Assembly (NCBI GenBank): GCA_021613375.1
Contig: CM038719.1
Span: forward strand, 39,090,620-39,154,619
DNA from: Megaleporinus macrocephalus
Lineage: Eukaryota; Chordata; Actinopteri; Characiformes; Anostomidae
Length of the DNA stretch: 64,000 nt
Direction of reading: 5' to 3'
The translations under genes and the position numbers were made by a program. Under the pieces are notes generated by a model that was not told the origin of the DNA, ran no database searches, and saw only the letters and a program-made list of their open reading frames with translations. Positions 53,301-61,719 of this stretch are shown one piece after another; within the stretch, counting starts at the first letter, position 1; every line of letters starts with the position of its first letter.

Positions 53301-56300
53301 AAGGGATGAAGGAAAAGTGGTGATGATAAAGGAATGAAGGGATGAAGGAACAGTGTTGGTGATGATAAAGGAATGAAGGGATAAAGGAACAGTGTTGGTG
53401 ATGATAAAGGAATGAAGGGATGAAGGAACAGTGTTGGTGATGATAAAGGAATGAAGGGATGAAGGAACAGTGTTGGTGATGATAAAGGAATGAAGGGATG
53501 AAGGAACAGTGTTGGTGATGATAAAGGAATGAAGGGATGAAGGAACAGTGTTGGTGATGATAAATGAATGAAGGTTTATCTTTTTATCTGTTGGTTAGTT
53601 GTGATCTATTTAAGTTTCTCTGACTCTAAAACTGGTATGTGTGGGCGGAGCCAGAGACACTTTGCCTTGTGATTGGTCAGGGGAACTATTACAAAAGCGT
53701 TACCCAAGATTACGACCGCTCATTTAAACATTACTATTTAAAGTATTTACTGAGTACAAGTTTTCTGTTTACCTGTAGTATCTAAATTAATCTAATTAGA
53801 AAGAAAGCTTTAGGCTCGCTGGGCTGTTCAGCCTTAGACAGTGTTGGACTGCACGTCTGTGTTGGTGTTATCAGTACCTCGTAGCTATCCAGTAGCGTGG
53901 AGGCGGGCCGTGGGCTGAGGCGGAAAGCATTGGTAAGAATGCCGAGTCCCAGCGCATGTGCCAGACTCTCCCACCCACCCGCCGACTCCTCCAGACACTG
54001 ACACAGCGCCTGCTTTGTCTCCACACTCAGGCTGCGCATGTCTCCTGCCAGCGACACATACCCATTAGAAAGCCGAGCGCTGACAGCACTGCTGAAAAAC
54101 TTCACCACTAACAGAACAGCATCACACGATTTACGTTAACACGATAAATCATTAACGGCACGTTTATTTTTTCATCTTCTAGTTTAACCCTTCGAACCAC
54201 AAGCCAAGTTCTTAACTGGCTTTCAAAGAAACCCCACTGGTACCTTCTGCAGACTATACAGAGTGGTCAACATTTCAGTTACTGTGAATATCTAACACAG
54301 TAGAAGATGGACTGATCTTTAAAAGGCATACAGTTAAAGATGAAACGTGCTTTAATATTTTAAACAAGATATTTTTTAAATATCTCATTTAAAAAAAAAC
54401 AAAAAGTGCTGCACAAGGTTTGACGAGTATGAATACAGCTTTGAAATATACATTACCTGGACTTTCCTAACGATGATGGAGAGCAAGCCGTAGCCCTGAC
54501 AGAGCTAATTAGAGTCTGAGAACTTGGTAATTGTAATTGTGTATGAGCTCAAATCTCTTGGGGGGCCCAAACTTTTGAATGGGACTGATTTCTTTACATT
54601 ACCAACAATATTGGTATATTATTTTGTCCAATTTTAATCTTTAACTGTTTGACTTTTAGAGGTCAGTTCATCTTCTACTTGATACTTTTCACTGTAACAG
54701 GAATTTTGACCAGTCACTGTTAGTCAACTAGCAGAAAATTAAAATAACAACAATATATATATATATATATGTGTGTGTATTGGCTAGAGCCTGGCGATAC
54801 AATACATATGATACAGCAGTCACAATTCAATATATTGTGATACACTGCTATTTTGTGATCTTTTAAATCTTACTATAAAAACACACCACTATATGCACAC
54901 GTTTGCAAGTGCTTACAACAGCAATGCGTCCTTGTGCTACTTGTTTATGTTTGAGTGGAGCTGAAATAGATTAGTGGTCCGAGGTTTAAACACAACACAC
55001 AATGGTTCACCGTCTCCCTGGAATTTTTGCATCGATACAGTATCACAAAACATAATAACGAGACCATTTTATGATGAAGGGACCAAAAGAAATGCTTTCC
55101 AAGAAGAGCTTGGAAAAAAATGTGGTTCCATTGACTGACATCTGACATTAAAAGGTAAAGACTCTGTAAAGTCGGCATTGAGATACTTGTTTTTCATTGG
55201 ACAGCTACGATATATAAAAGATGTAGTCGTTATCGTTCAGTCTTAAAGGTGCAGTACCACGAAAGGCTGGAAAATGATCATGTAGAAATGAGTTATTTGC
55301 ATTTGAAGTGTAACGAAGTTCCTCTCGGGCTGGGCTTACCTTGAGGTGGTATGAAGACAGTGCTGGGCTGGTACTCCTTACCATTCAGGATCTCTTGCAC
55401 CTGGAAAAGGCACGACAAGCACTGCATGTAAACACACAGCTGAGAGAAGAAGCAGCTATACATTCAGCTTGGAGTAAGTGTAACAGTGGTTCACCATTGT
55501 GTTTACACTGTAGGCCAAACAAATAGATCAGATGGATCTCAGTCATGTGACTTTATGGCTTGAAACATCATCATATACTCCATCAACCAATCAATATCAT
55601 AACTTTTCCAGCTTGTCCGTAAACTCAGGTTTAGGATCTTCAGAATTCACGGTGGACGAAAAAACCCACTACTGAGTCAATCTGAATATAGAAAGCTCAA
55701 TAAGTGTACGGAGATGAGAGGGGAAGGACTCGGGATGGACCACCTCATTTCAGGAACACACAGTGTGATGCAATGTGTGGAGTGCGACTCTGACCTCTGG
55801 GGATGCGGACATGTGCATGGGGGTAGTCCCTGGGATGTAGCCCTCGTCCCCCTCGTCTTCCTCATCGGTGGGGCAGCACTCCTCTTCTCTGAAGAACAGC
55901 GGCTCATAGTTCTCCTTATGAGGGTCCGCGCCTGTGATGAGCAGAGATTCAATCAGATTCAACTGAATTCAAAAAGTTAGTTATTAGTGTTTCCTTCTCA
56001 ACCTCCTCACTTTCTTCTCCTTTCTGGTCTTCTCCCATTCATTCATCCCTTCTTCTTCCGAACCTCACGCCGACTACTTTATATTTTTCATTTATTCATT
56101 ATTAATGATTTAATTCTATTTCATCATTTATTGTTCTTTCCATCCCTCCTTTACTTTCTTCTCATTATTTTTTTCCTTTAATTCATCCATTGCTTTCCAT
56201 GTCTTCCCTAATTCTTTACTTTCATTCTTCGTCACTCTCTCTCCCACTGTCCCTTCCCTTCATTCATTCTTTCCAATACATCTTTTGTTGCTTCCAATTC

Positions 56301-57673
56301 ATTCTCCCATTTTTTTCTCTTTTTCTTTCTGTTATGTGTTGCTATTTCTTTCCTAATTCTTTCCTTTCATTCTCTCTCTATTTTTCTAATTCCTTTATTT
56401 ACAGCTTTCTATTTCTTCCCTTATTTTTTCCATTCATTCTCTCTCTCTATTTCTCTAATTCCTTTATTTATTGCTTTCTATTACTTCCCAATTCTTTCCT
56501 TTCATTCTCTCTCTCTATTTCTCCAATTCCTTTATGTACTGTTTTTTCTTTCTTTCCTAATTCTTCCCTCTTATTTTCTCTTTCTATTTCTCCAATTCCT
56601 TTCTATTTATTACCTAATTCTTTCCTTTCATTGTCTCTCTCTATTTCTCTCATTCCTTTCTTTACTGCTTTCTTTTTCTTTCCCAATTCTTTCCTTTCAT
56701 TTTCTCTTTCTATTTCTACAATTCCTTTTTACGGCCTTCTCTTTCTTTTCCAATTCTTTCCTTTAATTCTCTCTATTTCTCTAATTCCTTTCTAATTCTT
56801 CCACAATTCTTTCCTTTCATTTTCTCTCTCTTCTTCTCTCATTCCTTTATTTATTGCTTTCTATTTGTTCCCTAATACTTTCCTTATATTCTCTCTCTCT
56901 ATTTCTTTCATTCCTTTATTTATTGCTTTCTATTTGTTCCCTAATACTTTCCTTATATTCTCTCTCTATATTCTCTCATTCCTTTATTTATTGCTTTCTA
57001 TTTGTTCCCTAATTCTTTCCTTTCATTCTTGTCTTTCTCCCTTACTTTCTCTATTACTTTCTATTACTCTTTATCTTCATTAATTCATTTGTTGCTTTCA
57101 ACTCAATCTCTCATTTTTACTTTAAAGATTTTTTTCTTCATTCCTTCCTTCCATTTAATTAAATTTTTTGTTTTCTTTTGCATCATTCCTTTTTTCTCTT
57201 TCTCATTTAATTGCATCTGATTCTTTGAATCACTCCTGAACAACAATGGTCCTGTATTCTACTGCATCATGTCCGCTGTATCTCCCTCAGCTGGTCGTTA
57301 AGACGATTTTCTAGCGTCGCTGGAAATGCCAAAAAAAACATTTCACCAAAAAAAGAAAACAACGGCTGTAACCTCACGCACTCACGTACACGTACCTGCG
57401 GCCACCAGGAGCGCGCTCAGCTTGAGTGACCCCCGTCCTGCTGCGATGTGAAGAGGGGTGGAACCGTTGTAGGTGACACTGTCCACTTTAGCGTCACCCT
57501 GTACCAAACACAGACACAAGCAGTTAGCAAAGTTAGGAGACCCTCACTCTCAGCAAGTGATTAACCATCACATATGGGTTTCGCACAATATCGCTACGAC
57601 TACACACATAGCTTGGAAAGGGAGTTTGGCCCGCTTGGTTTTTAAGTAGAAGCTGCACTGTGTATATGTAAAA

Positions 57674-57716
<43 letters not shown>

Positions 57717-60700
57717 ATCCCAACAATGTCATGACTTTTTTCTAATAAGGCATTAAAAACATTATTAATCATGTTTTCTAGTTAAAAGTATGTTTACATC
57801 ATTTTACTATTAGAACAGGCTGAAGTCTGTAAAGGACGTAAAGGACGTAGGACCACATACGGCGACGCAATGTAAACAGAACCAGGCGGAGCCGCGGTAG
57901 CGTCCAATGAGAAGTAAGTTTAACTATATTTACTAACTATCCAGACTTACTTCTCATTAGACGCTAGTGATGACCAGATGAAGCCTCCTGAAGTGTTGAA
58001 GCTTTCCCTCCAGCTGGTTCAAAACTAGGTTCATTACTCAAAGCTGCACACGACGCCCCCTGCTGGCCAAAACTTTTACTGTCATTTCAACTATTTGCGA
58101 TGGCCTCTTGCAACACTGTCAGCCTGAGAACAAGTTTATACATTAAACACCTTAATTTCATTTTCTGTGGTTCATTAATTTGTTTATCTGATCTGTGTTT
58201 GATTGTGTGGGTCTGTTAATATAAATAAACTGCCAGTCTGATCTCAGTCAGTAAATAAATCTAATAGTACGTGAGATATTGATGTTAAAACTGTTCCAGT
58301 GGTTTTAAGAGATGGGACAGTGATTGTGGTTTGATGGTGACTTTAGTTGTTATTAAGAAACAATAAATAATGCTAATACTCGAACCACGTCCTGAACCAG
58401 CGAGGCTTCAGACGTCATCAGTGACATCATCACTAGCCCTTAACGAAGCAAGCCTCCATACATGCTTCATAAACATAGACTTTCTGGATTTGCCTTTCTC
58501 TTTCATGAAAAAGTGGAGAAGTGAGGGTGACGTGCAGCTTAAGCAGTCATAGCTGAGCTCTGAATGGAGCCAGAACGCGAGTAGGACCACCCTGGAACCA
58601 GCAGCAGAAGGAACAGCAGCAGTGGTGATGCTGCCTTCTCCATGCACTGCCAGAACTCTCCAGAACAAACCCATCTGAGGCTCTAAGCTCCCGGGGGACT
58701 GTCTAATAATTCAATGCTCCCACACAACCATCTCCCGGCCTCTTCTAGCTTCAGTGGACACGTGCTCTGAAGTGAGGTGATGTGCTACATTACACTAGCT
58801 GGAATTCATTCCGGCTGCGTTTTCAAGTACACACACAGACGTACCTCCAACAGCAGGCAGCCTGCGAGGGAGACGTTGTCGTGCTCGGTTGCCAGGTGAA
58901 GCGGCGTGCGGCCACAGGTGCGCTCCTGAACCTCCGTACTCGCCCTGGCCTTCAGTAGAGCCCTAACACTGCTCAGACTGTTGGCCAGAACGGCCAGGTG
59001 CAGCGGACACAGACCTAACACATGAAAAAGCAAGAGGTTAGTTCAGTAAAATATAACACACGTTCCCAAACCCTAGAGGACGGGGTCTGTTGGGGGGAGC
59101 AGAAACACTAAAATGTGTGGTCGGGGAACCAATATAATGTAAAAGTGAAGGACATATTCTCCAAAACTATAATTGTGCCTCATAATCAGTAGTTAAAATA
59201 ACTTTCCAACAGGTTTAGGCTTCCTGACATGTTCCCACATTCAGAAAACATCAGCACTGACGCTGGCACTGATGAGCACGCTGGTTAACTCTACTAACAA
59301 CTGGCATCCTGGAAACTCTAGTTTCATTGCTACTGTTTTTATTATCACAACCCCTTATGTAATGTTATTCGTTTACATTCCCATCTTGTGTCATCGGTGT
59401 TTGGCTACTATGTAAATGAGGGTCACTATAATGCGCACTGAGTTTAAAGAAAGCGTGAAGTAAAAGAAGTACCAGGATGGAACATATACAAGCTAGAAAG
59501 CCAACACTGTGATGGGCATTCCCCCGTAGAGTTTGTGGTCTTAAGAGTTCCTCAATGATTAATGAGGCTTGGAAAGACTGATTCTGTCTATTTTGTGCTT
59601 CTATTTCTGGGGTATGAGCAGTAGGAGTGTCATGTTTGGTACAGAATGAGTGTGTGGTGTTAAATTAGGTACACTGTGCCAGTGGAACTTACAGCAGCAG
59701 GTAGAATATGAGTGTGGTTGTTATCATACTGACTATTGTCTATAAAATATTTGTGTGGTTACCACAGTACTGACCATACTGGGTAGAAAATGAGTGTGGT
59801 TGCCAGCATAATGACTATACTGGGTAGAACGACTGTAGTTGGGACTACACTGGATAGAATGAGTGTGGTTAACACCATACTGAGTATACTGGGTAGAACG
59901 ACTGTAGTTGGGACTACACTGGATAGAATGAGTGTGGTTAACACCATACTGAGTATACTGGGTAGAACGATTGTAGTTGGGACTATACTGGATAGAATGA
60001 GTGTGGTTGCCACCATACTAAGTATACTGGGTAGAATGATTGTAGTTGGGACTATACTGACTATACTGGATAGAATTAATGTGGTTAGTTACCAATAAAA
60101 TTAATTTGCTGGGTAGAATATAAACATATCCAGCACCATACTAACTATACTGGGTAGAAGGAGTGTGGTTGGGACTATACTGGATAGAATGAATGTGGTT
60201 GCCACCATACTGACTATACTGGGTAGAACGATTGTAGTTGGGACTATACTGGGTAGAACGATTGTAGTTGGGACTGTACTGACTATACTGGGTAGAACGA
60301 TTGTAGTTGGGACTATACTGGGTAGAACGATTGTAGTTGGGACTGTACTGACTATACTGGGTAGAACGATTGTAGTTGGGACTATACTGACTATACTGGG
60401 TAGAACGAGCGTGGTTGTGACTATACTGGATAGAATGAGTGTGGTTGCCACCATACTGACTTTACTGGGTAGGATGATTGTAGTTGGGACTATACTGGAT
60501 AGAATGAATGTGGTTAGTTACCAATAAAATTAATTTGCTAAGCAGAATATAAACATATCCAGCACTATAAAGACTATACTGGGTAGAACATAAGTGTGGT
60601 TGCCACTATACTGAGTATACTGGGTAGAATATAAGCACAACTGCCAATATACTGACCATACTGTGAAGAATCTGAGTGTGATTGCCTCTATACTGACTAT

Positions 60701-61719
60701 AATGGGTAGAACGATTGTAGTTGGGACTATACTGACTATACTGGGTAAAACGAGTGTGGTTGGCACTATACTGGTTAGAATGAGTGTGGTTGCCACCATA
60801 CTGACCATACTGGGTAGAACGATTGTAGTTGGGACTATACTGGATAGAATGAGTGTGGTTGCCACCATACTGACCATACTGGGTAGAATATGACTGTGGT
60901 TACCACTATACTGACTATACCAAGTAAAACGAATGTGGTTGCCTCTATACTGACTATACCGGGTTGAATGAGTGTGGTTGCCAATAATCCAACTATACTG
61001 GGAAGAACCTGAGTGTGGTTGCCATTACACTGACTATACTGGGTAGAATATAAGCATAGTTGGCATTATACTGGGTAGAATGAGTGTGGTCGCCAATATA
61101 CAGAGGCTATGAGAAATCTGTGGACAGGATTTAGAGTCTGTTTGTTAGTCAGTGTTAGATTTCGCCACAACCCGTCACCAAAGGTTGTCTTTAGATATTC
61201 TCATAGCGACCCACTATGAGGGCTACCGACTGTGCTAGACAGAGTGTCCGTCTGTGTGCGGTGCTGTACCTGCTGTGTTTGGTACGCTGGTTAAGTCTGA
61301 CACGGCTTTGTGGCGCAACAGCACCCGCGCCATCACTCCCTCTTTCTGCTGGGCTGCCAAGTGCAATGCTGTGTTGCCATGGCGATCGGTCAGGGTGACA
61401 TCAGCTCCAGCCGCAAGCAAAGCTTCTGCCGCCTCTTTCTGCTGAGTCACCACCGCCAGGTGCAACGGTGTCTGTGATACAGTAACAGAAGTCAATCCTG
61501 CACTTCACTACAGTATGACGTAGAAGGTTAAACCGGTGGAAACTTAGCGTGTCTGTCTGTGAAGAATGTCTATAGTTTACGTGTGCACGTGTGTGTAAAA
61601 ATACCTGATACAAGTCGTTCCTCATATTAATAACATCTTCTCCAGGAACAGCCGAAATAACCTCGGCCAGGTTCTTCACAGCGTCTGTTTGATTGTGGAT
61701 CACACCCAAGTGCAGCCCC
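46581..61719 (-). CDS. nfkb1: nfkb1, NF-kappa-B p105 precursor, C-terminal half (nine exons)
   Basis: p105 is processed to p50 and, through its C-terminal ankyrin half, retains Rel dimers in the cytoplasm. The nine exons encode the last 408 residues (numbered here from the first full codon). Ankyrin repeats fill about residues 1-240 (TPLHLAV 39, TALHLAA 73, CPLHLAV 108, TPLHLAT 138, TPLHIAA 176, TTPMHMS 232), with an acidic insert EEDEGDEG in the last. The death domain spans about 264-335 ([14 protein letters not shown]). The IKK/beta-TrCP degron DSGVETS is at 378-384. That degron and the death-domain sequence point to p105, not p100. All exon phases agree. The gene continues beyond 64000 with the Rel homology domain. 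It lies upstream of dgkq on the same strand. Confidence 0.95.
47520..49850. repeat. 102-bp AT-rich minisatellite, about 23 copies
   Basis: Unit contains TTTAATATGTAAATAAGTTC, TCTTTAATTAATTTAATTGT, TAATATGGCTTGTTAATAG and CTTTGCAACTGTGACATCAC. Period 102 bp, measured between 49326 and 49428. Several units differ by small indels. There are at least two unit subtypes (AACAGTATTAGCC versus ATAACAGTACTGGCC) in blocks. Confidence 0.96.
50273..50330. repeat. (AT)n microsatellite
   Basis: About 58 bp of AT in the last nfkb1 intron. Confidence 0.95.
50663..50783 (-). CDS. nfkb1: nfkb1 exon (end of death domain)
   Basis: Acceptor GTGTGTAG before 50783, donor ATCAG|GTAGGA at 50663. Encodes [20 protein letters not shown], then [10 protein letters not shown] and an acidic tail [10 protein letters not shown], plus one base. 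VSGG-VREL marks the last helices of the p105 death domain. Confidence 0.92.
50925..53578. repeat. 39-bp minisatellite, about 68 copies, in nfkb1 intron
   Basis: Unit with GATAAAGGAATGAAGGGATG, AAGGAACAGTG and TTGGTGATGATAA. Base period 39 bp, with 36- and 42-bp variants caused by gain or loss of GAT/GATGAT triplets. Because 39 is a multiple of three, long spurious frames (for example 50860-51427 minus) appear. It fills most of the intron between the two death-domain exons. Confidence 0.97.
53878..54044 (-). CDS. nfkb1: nfkb1 exon (death domain)
   Basis: I place the acceptor at CTGGCAG before 54044 because only this site keeps frame with the previous exon and gives QGDMRSL, as in p105. Frame-open sequence farther upstream (to 54108) is intron. 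55 full codons cover [30 protein letters not shown] and LDSYE, the core of the death domain. Donor CGAG|GTACTG at 53878, phase 0. Confidence 0.92.
54753..54780. repeat. Short (AT)n(GT)n run
   Basis: An AT run then GTGTGTGT, directly abutting a MITE terminus at 54781. Confidence 0.85.
54781..55050 (-). mobile_element. hAT-type MITE, reverse copy in nfkb1 intron
   Basis: GAGCCTGGCGATACAATACA, AATCTTACTATAAAAACACA, GTTTGAGTGGAGCTGAAATA, GAGGTTTAAACACAACACAC and ATCGATACAGTATC follow the family order in reverse. The left terminus has merged with the AT/GT run. Confidence 0.8.
55055..55220. mobile_element. Second MITE family fragment
   Basis: AAAAGAAATGCTTTCCAAG, ATGTGGTTCCATTGACTGAC and CATTGGACAGCTACGATATA match the 40028 and 28740 copies in style and order. 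Confidence 0.6.
55340..55400 (-). CDS. nfkb1: nfkb1 exon (short linker exon)
   Basis: 61 bp between TTTTCCAG and CAAG|GTAAGC. Encodes [20 protein letters not shown] plus one base. The ILNGK(E/P)Y motif joins the ankyrin domain to the death domain in p105. The phase fits both neighbours. Confidence 0.9.
55795..55931 (-). CDS. nfkb1: nfkb1 exon (end of ankyrin domain, acidic insert)
   Basis: Acceptor CATCACAG before 55931, donor AGAG|GTCAGA at 55795. Two bases complete Gly of [12 protein letters not shown]. There follows an acidic stretch, [14 protein letters not shown], then [14 protein letters not shown]. The insert inside the last ankyrin repeat is also acidic in mammalian p105. Ends in phase 0. 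Confidence 0.94.
55985..57225. repeat. Polypyrimidine tract with about 70-bp repeats
   Basis: Some 1.2 kb of plus-strand C/T-rich DNA with repeated ATTCCTTTATTTATTGCTTT, CTAATTCTTTCCTTTCATTC and TCTCTCTATTTCT blocks. The transcribed nfkb1 strand is purine-rich here. Open frames are Phe/Ser/Leu-rich artefacts. Confidence 0.9.
57396..57498 (-). CDS. nfkb1: nfkb1 exon (ankyrin repeat)
   Basis: Acceptor TTTGGTACAG before 57498, donor GCAG|GTACGT at 57396. Encodes [20 protein letters not shown] and [14 protein letters not shown], 34 codons plus one base. Typical p105 ankyrin repeat. Confidence 0.95.
57672..57719. repeat. (AAAT)n microsatellite
   Basis: About 12 AAAT tetramers in the intron upstream of the 57396-57498 exon. 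Confidence 0.95.
57898..57966 (-). other. Near-perfect intronic hairpin (22-bp stem, 25-base loop)
   Basis: The arms 57898-57919 and 57945-57966 are reverse complements at 21 of 22 positions. In the nfkb1-sense (minus) transcript the single difference is a G-U wobble, so the stem is fully paired. It could be a tiny inverted-repeat element or a small-RNA-like hairpin; the sequence alone cannot decide. Confidence 0.7.
57960..58440. mobile_element. Possible non-autonomous element with CTAGTGATGA ends
   Basis: CTAGTGATGACCAGATGAAG at the left is mirrored by TGACATCATCACTAG at the right (to about 58436). Inner blocks (GAAGCCTCCTGAAG; GAGGCTTCAGACGTC) also face each other. No coding. Assignment is tentative. 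Confidence 0.4.
58845..59014 (-). CDS. nfkb1: nfkb1 exon (two ankyrin repeats)
   Basis: Acceptor GTGTTAG before 59014, donor GGAG|GTACGT at 58845. 170 bp. The first two bases complete a Gly codon, followed by [20 protein letters not shown] and [20 protein letters not shown], then LLE. The [14 protein letters not shown] segment closely matches p105. Ends in phase 0. Confidence 0.95.
59690..61115. repeat. About 30-37-bp composite minisatellite in nfkb1 intron
   Basis: Repeats of ACTATACTGGGTAGAACGAT and TGTAGTTGGGACT alternate with GGATAGAATGAGTGTGGTTG, CCACCATACTG units. Higher-order blocks are duplicated (for example 60105-60190 and 60525-60600 share TAAACATATCCAGCAC). Val/Ile/Thr-rich frames on both strands are artefacts. 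Confidence 0.95.
61270..61471 (-). CDS. nfkb1: nfkb1 exon (two ankyrin repeats)
   Basis: Acceptor GTATCACAG before 61471, donor GCAG|GTACAG at 61270. 67 codons plus one base. Contains [39 protein letters not shown] and [11 protein letters not shown]: two ankyrin repeats with canonical helix motifs. Phase 0 in, phase 1 out. Confidence 0.94.
61605..61719 (-). CDS. nfkb1: nfkb1 exon (first ankyrin exon visible)
   Basis: Acceptor TGTCTGCAG before 61719, donor TATCAG|GTATTT at 61605. One base completes a codon from the exon to the right (phase 2), then 38 codons follow: [20 protein letters not shown] and on to [11 protein letters not shown]. The INMRNDLYQ block is strongly conserved in p105 as I know it. 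It encodes one ankyrin repeat and the start of the next. Ends in phase 0. Confidence 0.92.

Noticed and set aside
54045..54108. Upstream extension of the nfkb1 death-domain exon ([16 protein letters not shown])
   Set aside because: It is out of phase with the preceding exon at any usable acceptor; the acceptor before 54044 restores frame and the conserved QGDM motif.
55987..57220. Phe/Ser/Leu-rich plus-strand frames up to 201 codons, membrane-like
   Set aside because: They arise from a polypyrimidine tract; hydrophobicity follows from TTT/TCT/CTT codons, not from a real protein.
59759..60893. Several 76-120-codon Val/Ile/Thr-rich frames on both strands
   Set aside because: They come from a minisatellite with few stop codons; intronic.
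46581..61719. Possibility that the gene is nfkb2 (p100)
   Set aside because: The degron reads DSGVETS and the death domain [14 protein letters not shown], which fit p105; p100 has a different degron and death-domain sequence.
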